Below are positions 33,790-43,043 of a stretch of DNA of 64,000 nucleotides, piece by piece. The notes under the pieces were generated by a model. The model was given only the letters and a program-made list of their open reading frames with translations. It was not told the origin of the DNA and ran no database searches. The stretch comes from Mariprofundus erugo. GTDB lineage: Bacteria; Pseudomonadota; Zetaproteobacteria; Mariprofundales; Mariprofundaceae. The position numbers and the translations under genes were made by a program. Position 1 is the first letter of the stretch. Each line of letters starts with the position of its first letter. The stretch is from contig NZ_VBRY01000003.1 of NCBI RefSeq assembly GCF_005818865.1, positions 248,001-312,000 on the forward strand. The letters are read 5' to 3'.

Positions 33790-36639
33790 ATGCAGGAGGA
33801 TAGTGTGACCCGGCGCCTGTTTGTCGGGTTGATGATGTTGTCCGGACTTGCCGGAATCTCCTATGAGATTCTCTATGGCCGGATTCTCGGCAATATCATC
33901 GGAGATCAGTTCATTGTCTCGGCCGCTGTACTGATGACATTTCTGCTCGGTATCGGTCTGGGGGCGATGTATGCGCACAGACTGTGGCGCTGGTTGTGGG
34001 CGATCGAGGCGGGGATCGGTATCTATGGCCTGCTGATGGTGGCGGTGCAGCCATGGCTGGAACCGCTGGTATATTCGGCCTCCGCGCTGTTTGGCGGCAG
34101 TCTGGCCGGCAGTGTGCTGGTTTGTGTGCTGTTACTGATTGCACCGGCGCTTCTGATCGGCTGCAGCGTGCCGCTCTTTGCCGGTTATTTTGCCCGCATG
34201 CAGCATGGGGGGAGCGGTGCCTTTGCCCATGTCTATATGGTTTACAACCTCGGTGCGGCACTCACGGCACTGCTGATTGAGTTTTATCTGATCCGCTCGC
34301 TCGGGGTGCGGGGGACGGTGACGCTGTTTGCGCTGGTCAATCTGCTGATTGCTGCCGGTCTCAGATGTTCAGCGGTCGGGCCGCGGCAGCCACATGGTCG
34401 CCGCTGGCAGACGCTGGTTTTCCGCCTTCCTGACCGCATGGTGGCTGCACTGGTGCTGGCCAGCGTTGCCTCGGCGATTTTTCAGTTATTCATGGTGAAA
34501 TATGCCGAGCTGGTTTTCGGACCATTCCGCGAATCCTTCGCCCTGGTTCTGTCACTGGTGCTGCTCGGAATTACGCTCGGGTCACGCCTGGTCCGCCGTT
34601 TTTCTCCCGGATTTACCACGGTCATGTGGTGGAATCTTGCCGGCCTGTTGTGGCTGATGCTGGCCGCAGGTGGCGCCATTTATGTGTATGCCGCGCTCTA
34701 TCCGCTGGCCGGGGACTCATTCTGGCAGGTGGTGCTGCTGAAGTGGCTGGTGCTGGCGCTGTTGATGCTGGTTCCCGCAACCTCATTCGGTGCCACGATT
34801 CCGGCACTGCTCACCAGTCGGGGGGAGATCAGCCAGGAATCAGGTACGCTGCTGTTTATCTCCTCGATCGCCAATGTCTGCGGCTTTCTGCTGATGGTCT
34901 TTCTGCTGCATCGCTATCTCGATTATGGCGTTCAACTGTTGGTGGTAGCGACCATCTCGCTGCTGGCCCTGCTTGTCTTTGAAGTCGCCCGTTTGCGTCG
35001 GCTGCTGGCGGCCGGGCTGCTGCTGGCGGCCATGGGCGGGGCATTTGCCGGAGAGTGGGATGAGGATCTTCTCTATCTCAGTTATACCAAATTTAAAAGT
35101 GTGACCGGCCTGATGGAGGAGCGCAAACGGACGCAAAGTTTTGAGCGCTATAAGGGTTATCAGGATGTGTTTTCGATCAACCGGGTGGAGGGCGAGCCCT
35201 ATTTCTTTATCAACGGCTATATCAGTATCCCTTTGAATAACCCGTCGGAAAAGATCGTCGGGGCCCTCTCCACACTGTATGCGCCGCGCCTGGATGATGC
35301 ACTGGTACTCGGCCTTGGCAGCGGGGCGACGGCATCATCGGCCGGCCTCTTTTTTGATCACACCGATGTGGTGGAGATCAATCCGGTGGTGCGTGAAAAC
35401 CTGTTTCGTATGGCCGAATGGAACTTCGATATTGAGCATAATCCGCGTATCACGATCCATGTCGATGATGCCATCCATTTTGTTAAAGCCGGTGGCAAGA
35501 ACTATTCGCTGATTCTCAACACGGTGACAACGCCACTCTATTTCAGCTCATCCAAGCTCTATACAAAGGACTTTTTCGATGATGTGAAGCGCCGGCTGAC
35601 ACCCGATGGTGTTTATGTCACCTGGATGGATTCGCGCATTGGTGATGTCGGGGCGGGAATGATTCTGCGTACCTTGCAGGCAAGCTTTCGCCACTGCGCA
35701 GCGCTCTATGTGAAGGGAGCCTATTTTCTGCTTGTTGCCTCGGATCAGCCGCTGGTGATGACACAACAGCAGGCGGTGACAACGCAGTCTGAATTGCGCG
35801 ATAACCTGATGCAGCGATACGGCATCATGAGTGAGTGGTTGCCCTATCACCTGATGACGACCGATCTGTTTGCCCTGCCGATCGATCCTGAGCTGCCGCT
35901 GAATACCGCCGATGACCCGGTGCTGGAGTTTGAGATTGCCAGCCTGCAGAAGGGGGGGATTCCTGAATTCAGAAAGAAGCTGGAGGCGCATTTTGATATT
36001 GCTGAAATCAGGCAGGCGATGACCTCGGTGCCGGCAGCGTTTCCGGCTGATTTTCTCGCCCATGCCCGTGCGCGGCTGGGGCGCTCATCGATTGAGGAGC
36101 GCTGGCAGACGCTGCTGGCGGCTGAGGATTCGCAGGCCAGGAGGGATCTGGCCGAGCTTGAGCTGCGCCGGGTGCGGATGGAGGTGGTGAAAGGGGCGCG
36201 CGAGATACATGCCTATGCCTATCAGCTGATGAAGCTCAAACGGTATCGTGAGGCGATCACGTATCTGCAGCGGGTCCAGGCCATGGCGCCTGCATATGAC
36301 AATGCCTCCTATAATCTCGGAGTCTGTTTCGAGCTGCTGGGGGATGAGGAACAGGCACTGGAAAACTTCCGCCACGAGCTGGTGGTGGATCCGGCCGATC
36401 AGGATGCAAGCTATCGCATCGCCAGATTGTTGCTGCGGATGCAGCGCTATGAGCAGGCGCTGGCAGCACTGGATGACTATCTGCAGCGGCCGGGACCGTT
36501 GCAGGCCAGGGCCTATTTTTACCGGGCCGCAGCCCATAAGGCGCTCGGCCATGCCGATCAGGCCCGGGTCGACTTGCTGCAGGCCATGCAACTGGGGCCG
36601 ATTGATCGCGCCCTGGCGGAGCAGCTGCATCTGCTCTGA
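33790..36639 (+). CDS. Membrane spermidine-synthase-like protein fused to TPR repeats
   Basis: Encodes 949 residues. ATG 33790 is preferred to 33787 because GGAGG is then five bases away. Residues about 1-420 contain many membrane helices typical of spermidine synthase-like membrane proteins (GLAGISYEILYGRILGNIIG). Residues about 430-660 are a Rossmann methyltransferase-like fold with LVLGLGSGATASSAGLFF and VVEINPVV. Residues about 800-940 contain TPR units (YREAITYLQRVQAMAP; YNLGVCFELLGDEEQALENF). The spermidine synthase D(S/T)TDP-like catalytic motif is absent; LNTVTTPLYFSS occupies that place. It is therefore probably not a true aminopropyltransferase. Confidence 0.85.
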   Translation: MQEDSVTRRLFVGLMMLSGLAGISYEILYGRILGNIIGDQFIVSAAVLMTFLLGIGLGAMYAHRLWRWLWAIEAGIGIYGLLMVAVQPWLEPLVYSASALFGGSLAGSVLVCVLLLIAPALLIGCSVPLFAGYFARMQHGGSGAFAHVYMVYNLGAALTALLIEFYLIRSLGVRGTVTLFALVNLLIAAGLRCSAVGPRQPHGRRWQTLVFRLPDRMVAALVLASVASAIFQLFMVKYAELVFGPFRESFALVLSLVLLGITLGSRLVRRFSPGFTTVMWWNLAGLLWLMLAAGGAIYVYAALYPLAGDSFWQVVLLKWLVLALLMLVPATSFGATIPALLTSRGEISQESGTLLFISSIANVCGFLLMVFLLHRYLDYGVQLLVVATISLLALLVFEVARLRRLLAAGLLLAAMGGAFAGEWDEDLLYLSYTKFKSVTGLMEERKRTQSFERYKGYQDVFSINRVEGEPYFFINGYISIPLNNPSEKIVGALSTLYAPRLDDALVLGLGSGATASSAGLFFDHTDVVEINPVVRENLFRMAEWNFDIEHNPRITIHVDDAIHFVKAGGKNYSLILNTVTTPLYFSSSKLYTKDFFDDVKRRLTPDGVYVTWMDSRIGDVGAGMILRTLQASFRHCAALYVKGAYFLLVASDQPLVMTQQQAVTTQSELRDNLMQRYGIMSEWLPYHLMTTDLFALPIDPELPLNTADDPVLEFEIASLQKGGIPEFRKKLEAHFDIAEIRQAMTSVPAAFPADFLAHARARLGRSSIEERWQTLLAAEDSQARRDLAELELRRVRMEVVKGAREIHAYAYQLMKLKRYREAITYLQRVQAMAPAYDNASYNLGVCFELLGDEEQALENFRHELVVDPADQDASYRIARLLLRMQRYEQALAALDDYLQRPGPLQARAYFYRAAAHKALGHADQARVDLLQAMQLGPIDRALAEQLHLL

Positions 36640-36748
36640 ACGGCGCCGCTGCATATGGCCCGCCATGTGACCTCATGCAGCGGCGGCAGATGGCGATAGA
36701 TGCATCATGAGTTTTGATATGCCGGCGAGCCGGATCAGGGAGTGTGCA

Positions 36749-37120
36749 ATGACATACGGACGACGAGTGATGCTGATGTGGGGGCTGGCATGTGCCCTGT
36801 CTGTGGCGGCGCCTGCGGTGGCGGCAGAGGGTGGTGCCGGTGAGTACAGGGGAGAACATGGCGGCAACGATGATCACCATGGTCAGGTGACGCTGTGTCA
36901 TATTCCCCCGGGGCAGGATTCACCCGGGCTGACGCTGACGGTCGGGGCAGAGGCGGTTGCCGCCCATTTGGCGCATGGCGACAGCATGGGGGCATGTCCC
37001 TCCTGCATCTGTCCGGCCGGTATTGCGGCCTGTACCTGTGCCGATGGTACCCCGGGTGGGCCGGGGCCGGATGCGGGAGCAACCCGGCCGCATAACCTGC
37101 GCGAGATCTACGGGCAGTGA
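36749..37120 (+). CDS. Secreted protein with CHIPPG...AHGD motif and LREIYG tail
   Basis: Encodes 123 residues from ATG 36749 with AGGGAG upstream. MTYGRRVMLMWGLACALSVAAPAVAA is a signal peptide. The core is VTLCHIPPGQDSPGLTLTVG and AHLAHGDSMGACPSC. A Cys-rich CICPAGIAACTCADG and the C-terminal LREIYGQ follow. It is a shorter paralogue of the protein at 32933, without the Ser- and Ala-rich inserts. The spermidine-synthase-like fusion gene lies between the two. Confidence 0.78.
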   Translation: MTYGRRVMLMWGLACALSVAAPAVAAEGGAGEYRGEHGGNDDHHGQVTLCHIPPGQDSPGLTLTVGAEAVAAHLAHGDSMGACPSCICPAGIAACTCADGTPGGPGPDAGATRPHNLREIYGQ

Positions 37121-37265
37121 CCGGCTGAGATCACGCCGCGTCGTTGCCCGGGTGGCCATGGTGCTGTTTTAATGCGCGGCTGATGCATCCGGCGATTCCG
37201 GGCAGGCCATGGACGGGCGCCACAATCGGCTTCCTGCCTCTTTGGCTCGCGTTTGTCTTTGCAAA

Positions 37266-37311
37266 CTGATTTTTGCCAGGGTGGCAATTAATCAGCATCT
37301 TCTTAACAGGC
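37266..37311 (+). repeat. Dispersed repeat B copy
   Basis: CTGATTTTTGCCAGGGTGGC, then AATTAATCAGCATCTTCTTAA; a few mismatches to the 27269 copy, and the terminal AAGGAGG is changed to AACAGG. It is preceded by TTTGTCTTTGCAAA as at 27254. Confidence 0.85.
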
Positions 37312-37346
37312 GGCAGCGGATGCCGGCGCCGAGATGGATGATGCGA

Positions 37347-38099
37347 TCAGTCCCTGAGTGTGTCGATCATGCTGCTGACCTGCTCGAAGGCTTGTTGCAG
37401 GCGATCAGGGTTTTGACTGGAGAGGCAGATCTTGCCACAGGGATCGGGACCGCAACGGCCCGGATAGGAGCCGATCTCGACATCGTCAAACTGTTGCTGG
37501 ATCGATTCAAGTGGCGCGGCAAAGAGGCTTTCCGGCAGCTTTACCTCGATTTCACGACGGTGGAATGGCCGGTCACCAAAGTCGTGAATGATGGCATCCA
37601 GCTGTGATGCGAAAATATCCGGAACACCGGCCAGCACATAAACATTGCCGATATGGGCACCGGGGGCGATCGTTTTTTCGCAGCGAATCAGGCGGGAGCC
37701 TTGCGGCACACGTGTCATGCGCCGGCGGCCGTCATTCATGCCATCGGCGCCATAGCGGGCGGTCATCGCTTCAACGATAAAACGGTGCTCGATCAGCGGC
37801 ACGGCGAAGGCATCGGCCACGGCCTCCATGGTGATATCATCATGGGTGGGGCCGATACCGCCGGAGGTGATGACGGCATCAAAGCTGTTTCTCAGTCTGT
37901 TGAGTGTGGAGACAATGGCATCATGCTGGTCGGGGACAACGGCGATTTCGCAGAGCCGGCAGCCACAGGCGAACATGTTCTGTGCGGCAAGCCAGGCGTT
38001 TGCTTCACGGGTGCGCCCGGATAACACCTCATTACCGATCACCAGAATGGCGGCGGTTTGATGGTGGCGGGCCGGATGATGTGGGGCCGGATGGGTCAT
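37347..38099 (-). CDS. CinA-like molybdopterin-binding domain protein
   Basis: Encodes 250 residues and consists of only the N-terminal (MoCF_biosynth) domain of CinA: ILVIGNEVLSGRTREANAWL, DAVITSGGIGPTHDDIT, and GAHIGNVYVLAGVPDIFASQL. The C-terminal nicotinamide-nucleotide amidase domain is absent, as is common for stand-alone members. CinA-type domains are linked to pyridine nucleotide or pterin metabolism. The N-terminal His-rich TAHPAPHHPARHHQ-like stretch is unusual; a later start is possible. Confidence 0.85.
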   Translation of the reverse strand: MTHPAPHHPARHHQTAAILVIGNEVLSGRTREANAWLAAQNMFACGCRLCEIAVVPDQHDAIVSTLNRLRNSFDAVITSGGIGPTHDDITMEAVADAFAVPLIEHRFIVEAMTARYGADGMNDGRRRMTRVPQGSRLIRCEKTIAPGAHIGNVYVLAGVPDIFASQLDAIIHDFGDRPFHRREIEVKLPESLFAAPLESIQQQFDDVEIGSYPGRCGPDPCGKICLSSQNPDRLQQAFEQVSSMIDTLRD

Positions 38100-38166
38100 G
38101 GCTGCAGGGTGGTCGAAATGCGTCAGCAGTCAAGCATCGGTTGCCTGCTGCTGACGCATCCGGATG

Positions 38167-39093
38167 TTACAGGCGGCGCAGCGCCTCGATGCGCGCTTCA
38201 GTCGAAGGGTGAGAGGCAAACAGATGCATCAGGCCACTGGCTTTGCCGTGGATTTTCATGGTCGCCAGCGCGTCCTTCGGAGCAAGCATGGATGCCTCCT
38301 CTTCCTCAACCGGCTGTGCCTGATGCGCCAGTACCTCGATCTTCTGCAGGGCACGGATCATGTTGTTGGCACCATAGGCACGGGCTGCATAGGCATCCGC
38401 CTTGAATTCACGATGGCGTGAGTGCCACATGACCACGATCGATGCCAGGATTGAAAAGAGAATCTGCAGCACCATATCGACAACAAAGTAGAGCATGGTA
38501 TTCATCTCGCCATCGCGGGAGCCGGCACTGGCAACCAGACGGGCGATCATGCCGGCCAGGAAGTAGACAAACGTGTTCATCAGTCCCTGCAGCAGCGTGG
38601 TGGCGACCATATCACCATTGTCGACATGCCCCATTTCATGCGCCAGTACCGATTTCAGTTCATCATCCGTCATGGCCATGGCAAGGCCGGATGAGACTGC
38701 GACCATCGCATTGTTGCGTGTCGGGCCGGTGGCAAATGCATTGGGTGCATCATCCCAGTAAACCCACACTTCCGGCATCTTGATGCCGGCTTTCTCGGAC
38801 AGCTCTTTGACGGTGTTGTATACCAGCTTCTCTTTCGGAGTGGATGGCTCGGTGACCTGCTGCATGCGGTACATGCGCTTGGCCATCGGTTTTGACATCC
38901 ACAGGGAGATAAATGCGCCGCCGAAGCCGAAGACCATGGCCCAGGCGAATTGCGAGGTGGCAACACTGCCGCGAAGATCGATGCCGAATGCGGGCAATAC
39001 GAACGAAATCAAAATATTACCGGTAATCGCCAGTGTCGCGAATACCAGCAGGTTGGTAATAATCAGCATGAGAATGCCTTTAAAGCTTCGCAT
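38167..39093 (-). CDS. htpX: Membrane zinc metalloprotease HtpX
   Basis: Encodes 308 residues. Two N-terminal membrane helices, then VLAHEMGHVDNGD with the HExxH zinc site at residues 152-156, two further helices, and a late Glu in HREFKADAYAARAYG. It belongs to M48B and degrades misfolded inner-membrane proteins along with FtsH. It is divergent from lon, another quality-control protease. Confidence 0.96.
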   Translation of the reverse strand: MRSFKGILMLIITNLLVFATLAITGNILISFVLPAFGIDLRGSVATSQFAWAMVFGFGGAFISLWMSKPMAKRMYRMQQVTEPSTPKEKLVYNTVKELSEKAGIKMPEVWVYWDDAPNAFATGPTRNNAMVAVSSGLAMAMTDDELKSVLAHEMGHVDNGDMVATTLLQGLMNTFVYFLAGMIARLVASAGSRDGEMNTMLYFVVDMVLQILFSILASIVVMWHSRHREFKADAYAARAYGANNMIRALQKIEVLAHQAQPVEEEEASMLAPKDALATMKIHGKASGLMHLFASHPSTEARIEALRRL

Positions 39094-39152
39094 GAATCCT
39101 CCGAATGGTTATGATTGTGCTAATGTGGAGGCCATATGCTGACGATTCAAGC

Positions 39153-39182
39153 CTTGAAATCAAATGATGATAGCCTTAAGTA
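39153..39182 (+). promoter_or_regulatory. Candidate lon promoter
   Basis: TTGAAA (39154-39159; CTTGAAA also fits a sigma-32 -35), 17 bases, TAAGTA (39177-39182). Transcription would begin about at the annotated ATG (39189), which has no ribosome-binding site. Confidence 0.4.
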
Positions 39183-39188
39183 CCGTTC

Positions 39189-41639
39189 ATGAATTCAGAT
39201 ACCGTACATGACCCCGATATTGTAGAAGAGGGCGGTCCGTCCGCTCCGCCGAAAGAGGCCACACTGGTGCGCTCGGATGAGCGCCTGCCGGAGCGCCTGA
39301 CACTGCTGCCTCTCTCCAACCGGCCGCTATTCCCGGGCCTTGTGGTGCCGCTGATTTATGAAGGCGGCGAGATGGGCAAGGTGGTGCGCGAACTGGCCGC
39401 CAGCCATGAGCAGTATGTCGGTCTGGTGCTGGTGCGCGATGAAGATGAGCCCTATGCGCCGAAGAATCTGCACGAGGTCGGTGTCGTTGCCCGCATTGCC
39501 AAGGCGGTGGAAATCGACGGGCACGGCCTGCACCTGGTGGTCGAGTGTGTGCGCCGCTTTAAAATCGAAAGCTTTGTTACTCAGGAGAATCCGATCCGGG
39601 TACTGGCCAGCTACAGGGCCGAGACTGCATATGAGGACAGCGTTGAGCTGCGCGCCTATACCGTGGCGATCGTCAATACGATCAAGGAGCTGCTCAAGCA
39701 CAATCCGATGTATGAGGAGGAGCTCAGGCTGTTCGCCTCCCGTTTCGATGTGAATGAGCCGAACCGGCTGGCTGATTTTGCCGCCAGCCTGACGACGGCC
39801 AGTCGTGAGGATCTGCAGGATATTCTCGAGACCTTCCCGATTTTTGACCGCCTGAAAAAGGTGGTGTCACTGCTTAATCGTGAGCTCAATGTCAGCAAGG
39901 TGCAGACAAAGATCCGCGAGAATATCGATGAGCGTATCTCCGAGCAGCAGCGCCGCTTTTTTCTGCAGGAGCAGTTACAGGAGATTCAGCGCGAGCTCGG
40001 TATCCACGAAGATCCGGCCGAGAAAGAGGTGGAGGATTTCCGTAAACGTGCGAAAAAGCTGAAGTTCAGTGAAGAGGCGGCCAAAACATTTGACGAGGAG
40101 ATCAACAAGCTGGCAATGCTTGAGCCATCCTCACCCGAGTACAATGTCACCCGCAGTTATATCGACTGGATGACTTCACTGCCGTGGGGCAAGTTCTGTC
40201 GCGATCGCTATAATCTGAAAACGGCGGCGCGCGCACTGAACAGGCATCATGCCGGTCTTGAGGATGTAAAGGACCGCATCCTTGAATTTATTGCCGTAGG
40301 CGCCCGCAAGAAGGCGGTGGGGGGCTCGATTATCCTCTTCGTCGGTCCGCCCGGTGTGGGTAAGACCTCGCTCGGCAAGGCGATTGCCGAAGCGGTCGGG
40401 CGTCCGTTTTTCCGTTTCTCGGTGGGTGGCATGCGCGATGAGGCCGAGATCAAGGGGCACCGGCGTACCTATATCGGTGCCATGCCGGGCAAAATTGTGC
40501 AGGCACTCAAACGGGTGGCGGTGGCCAATCCGGTGATCATGATTGATGAGGTGGACAAGATCGGTTCCGATTTCCGTGGTGACCCTGCCTCCGCCCTGCT
40601 GGAGGTGCTGGATCCCGAACAGAACGCCGATTTTATGGATCACTATCTCGATGTTCGTTTCGATCTCTCACAGGTGCTGTTTCTGTTGACGGCCAATCAG
40701 CTGGATACCGTGCCGAGGCCATTGCTGGATCGTGCGGAAATCATCCGTTTGCCGGGTTATATTGCCAGTGAGAAGGTGGATATCGCCCGTAAACACCTGT
40801 GGCCGATTCAGCTGAAGGAGCATGGCCTGGCAGCCGATGATGTGGTGGTGACCAGTGCCCTGTTCCGCCATCTGGTCGAGGATTATGCCCGAGAACCCGG
40901 TGTGCGCAGGCTTGAGGGGCTGATGAAGAAGATCCTGCGCAAGGTGGCGAGAAATGTGGCGGAAGAGAAGGTGAGCTTGCCGGTTCGCCTCTCGGTTGCC
41001 GATATCAAGGATTACATTGGTAAGCCGCGTTTTCGCGAGCAGCCGGTCAAGGAGGGGGTGGGTCTTGCCACCGGCCTTGCCTGGACGGCGATGGGGGGCA
41101 CGACCCTGACGCTGGAAGGGGCGATTGTGCATCAGGATCGCCGTGGTATGAAAATTACCGGCCAGCTCGGCAAGGTGATGCAGGAGTCCTCGGAGATCGC
41201 CTACTCCTATGTGACCGCCAATCTGGACCGTTTCGGTGTGAAGGCTGACTTTTTCGACAAGGCCTTTGTGCACCTGCATGTGCCGGAAGGGGCTGTGCCC
41301 AAGGACGGGCCGAGTGCCGGTATTGCCATGGCAACAGTACTGTTGTCACTGGCGCTGGATAAGGCGCCGGCCCGTATGGCCATGACCGGGGAGCTGACGC
41401 TGACCGGTGAAGTGCTGCCAATCGGTGGCGAGCGCGAGAAGCTGCTGGCTGCCAAACGGCTTGGTATCAACGAGGTGATTCTGCCGGCCGGCAATCAGGT
41501 GGATGTGGATGAGTTGCCGCAGTCGGTCAGGGAGGGGATTACCATCCATTATGTGCAGCATTTCCGGGAGGTGGCCCGCCTGATGTTCGAGGTGCGGATG
41601 AAATCGCCAAAACGGCGCAAGGGAGAGGCTGAGGCATAA
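39189..41639 (+). CDS. lon: ATP-dependent protease Lon
   Basis: Encodes 816 residues. Lon substrate-binding N-domain (LTLLPLSNRPLFPGLVVPL), a coiled-coil, AAA+ module with FVGPPGVGKTSLGKAIA (Walker A) and VIMIDEVDKIGSD (Walker B), and the S16 protease domain with PKDGPSAGIAMATVL (catalytic Ser) and a downstream Lys. It degrades misfolded and regulatory proteins in the cytosol. The ATG has no clear ribosome-binding site; GTG 39267 has GAGG eight bases before it and also keeps the conserved domain intact. Confidence 0.96.
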   Translation: MNSDTVHDPDIVEEGGPSAPPKEATLVRSDERLPERLTLLPLSNRPLFPGLVVPLIYEGGEMGKVVRELAASHEQYVGLVLVRDEDEPYAPKNLHEVGVVARIAKAVEIDGHGLHLVVECVRRFKIESFVTQENPIRVLASYRAETAYEDSVELRAYTVAIVNTIKELLKHNPMYEEELRLFASRFDVNEPNRLADFAASLTTASREDLQDILETFPIFDRLKKVVSLLNRELNVSKVQTKIRENIDERISEQQRRFFLQEQLQEIQRELGIHEDPAEKEVEDFRKRAKKLKFSEEAAKTFDEEINKLAMLEPSSPEYNVTRSYIDWMTSLPWGKFCRDRYNLKTAARALNRHHAGLEDVKDRILEFIAVGARKKAVGGSIILFVGPPGVGKTSLGKAIAEAVGRPFFRFSVGGMRDEAEIKGHRRTYIGAMPGKIVQALKRVAVANPVIMIDEVDKIGSDFRGDPASALLEVLDPEQNADFMDHYLDVRFDLSQVLFLLTANQLDTVPRPLLDRAEIIRLPGYIASEKVDIARKHLWPIQLKEHGLAADDVVVTSALFRHLVEDYAREPGVRRLEGLMKKILRKVARNVAEEKVSLPVRLSVADIKDYIGKPRFREQPVKEGVGLATGLAWTAMGGTTLTLEGAIVHQDRRGMKITGQLGKVMQESSEIAYSYVTANLDRFGVKADFFDKAFVHLHVPEGAVPKDGPSAGIAMATVLLSLALDKAPARMAMTGELTLTGEVLPIGGEREKLLAAKRLGINEVILPAGNQVDVDELPQSVREGITIHYVQHFREVARLMFEVRMKSPKRRKGEAEA

Positions 41640-41685
41640 CTCTTGCTTTGCAGGTAAAGGCAAAACACGTTGTCGCTATTGCGGA

Positions 41686-41731
41686 CTGACGTTTGCCAGG
41701 ACGGCAATGCACGTGCTGAATCCATCAGTAC
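41686..41731 (+). repeat. Dispersed repeat B, diverged copy
   Basis: CTGACGTTTGCCAGGACGGC, then AATGCACGTGCTGAATCCATC, preceded by GTAAAGGCAAAACACG as in the block at 27234. It lies between lon and the lipoprotein gene. Confidence 0.6.
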
Positions 41732-41747
41732 GTCCCCGGAGGCTGGT

Positions 41748-42146
41748 GTGATCAAATATCTTTTCCCGTTTGTATTGATGGCTCAGCTGCTGGCCGGCTG
41801 TGCCAGCGATCCGGGTAACCGTTTTCTGCATGATGAGGATCGGGCGAGTATTGATCAGAAGGTGATTGATCACACCACTACCCGCGCTGATGTGGCGGCG
41901 ATGTTCGGTGAGCCGTTGAAGGCCGTGTCAGCTGAGGACGGGCGCCTGGTCTGGACCTATCAGCTGACCCATACATCCGCCGACGGGACCAGCCATCTGC
42001 CGGTGGTGGGGCTGTTTGCCGGCAGCTCCAGCGGCAGCACCAAAACACTGGTCATCACCTTTGACCGTCACAATGTGGTCGATGCCCATCGCCTGGATGA
42101 GGTGCCGGTCAGGGTACGCAATGGTGTGCTTAATCAGCTTTTTTAA
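41748..42146 (+). CDS. SmpA/OmlA-like small lipoprotein
   Basis: Encodes 132 residues from GTG 41748, chosen because GGAG lies six bases upstream and the product starts with a lipoprotein signal (IKYLFPFVLMAQLLAGCAS; LAGC lipobox). The mature part, TTRADVAAMFGEPLKAVSAEDGRLVWTYQ, resembles the SmpA/BamE fold (G.P...W.Y). A role in outer-membrane homeostasis is possible but not shown. It converges with lspA with a 17-bp overlap. Confidence 0.8.
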   Translation: MIKYLFPFVLMAQLLAGCASDPGNRFLHDEDRASIDQKVIDHTTTRADVAAMFGEPLKAVSAEDGRLVWTYQLTHTSADGTSHLPVVGLFAGSSSGSTKTLVITFDRHNVVDAHRLDEVPVRVRNGVLNQLF

Positions 42147-42609
42147 AGCCGGTGACCAGCAGCAGTACGACCGCCACCGAGATGCATGAGTCGGCAATGT
42201 TGAAGGCGGGCCAGTGGTATTCATTGCCACCAATGCGGATGTACCAGTCGATAAAATCAACCACGTAGCCGAGTTGGATGCGATCCCAGATGTTGCCGAT
42301 GGCACCGGCAAGAATCATCACCAGCAGCCATGAGGTGATGCCATCCTGGAGGCGCTCTTTCCACCACCATGCCACCACAGCAATGGCGATGGTGATGGTG
42401 ACAGCCAGCAGCAGCCAGATGCGCACTGCATCGGGAAGATCGGCGAACATCGAAAAGGCAACGCCCGGATTATAGGCCCGGATAATATTGAAAAAGCCGT
42501 CGATGACGATGAATGGATGAAAATCCGTCTGTTGAATCCACCATTTTGACAGCTGGTCTGCTGCGACCAGCAGCACCAGTGTTGCGGCCTGCAGTGTACT
42601 CCGGTTCAT
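42130..42609 (-). CDS. lspA: Lipoprotein signal peptidase
   Basis: Encodes 159 residues from ATG 42609. Four membrane helices; catalytic Asp residues in NIADSCIS and VVDFIDWY, and the conserved AYNPGVAFSMF and GAIGNIWDR. It removes the signal peptide from diacylglyceryl-prolipoproteins in the inner membrane. It stands without ileS, its common neighbour. The upstream frame to 42786 is not supported. Confidence 0.96.
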   Translation of the reverse strand: MNRSTLQAATLVLLVAADQLSKWWIQQTDFHPFIVIDGFFNIIRAYNPGVAFSMFADLPDAVRIWLLLAVTITIAIAVVAWWWKERLQDGITSWLLVMILAGAIGNIWDRIQLGYVVDFIDWYIRIGGNEYHWPAFNIADSCISVAVVLLLVTGFKKAD

Positions 42610-42810
42610 CGCATTCACCTCGTATGCATCGTTATCGCGTCGCGAAGCATGCGCATAACAGGGGGGGGATACCAGCCTCGACCGAGTTGCGGCAGGACCA
42701 TCGCATGAAACATGCCTTTGTTTCATGGATCTTTGTAAAGCCGCAATGATGACTTCGCAAGAAGTTATCAGCGCGCCCATGCGCACGGATGCGCCGAATG
42801 AATGAGCGCT

Positions 42811-42870
42811 TGCTTTGCCTAACGCTGTGCTTTGCGGTGAAGGTTTTCTTTTAATGCGATTGCTCCGGGT
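42811..42870 (+). repeat. Dispersed repeat A, partial copy
   Basis: TGCTTTGCCTAACGCTGTGC and TTTGCGGTGAAGG...ATGCGATTGCTCCGGG match the 3' part of the last array unit at 51850-51915, including the variant GCGATTGCTCCGGG end. Confidence 0.75.
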
Positions 42871-42907
42871 GTTGTGGTCGATATTACGGGCGGATGCTGT
42901 GGAAGCT

Positions 42908-42923
42908 TGTGATATCGATCACA
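42908..42923. promoter_or_regulatory. CRP-type binding site
   Basis: TGTGATATCGATCACA matches TGTGA-N6-TCACA exactly. It is about 210 bp upstream of trkH and 300 bp upstream of lspA. The regulator is inferred from the consensus. Confidence 0.5.
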
Positions 42924-43043
42924 TGATTTCCCTGCGGAGAGAGGTTATCATTCGCCCCGTCCTAAAGTCTGGCAATGATTTGCCGATAGAGAGGAAGAAT
43001 TCCGGTGCCCGTATGCCGAAATTCCACAGTGCTGCCCCCGGTG

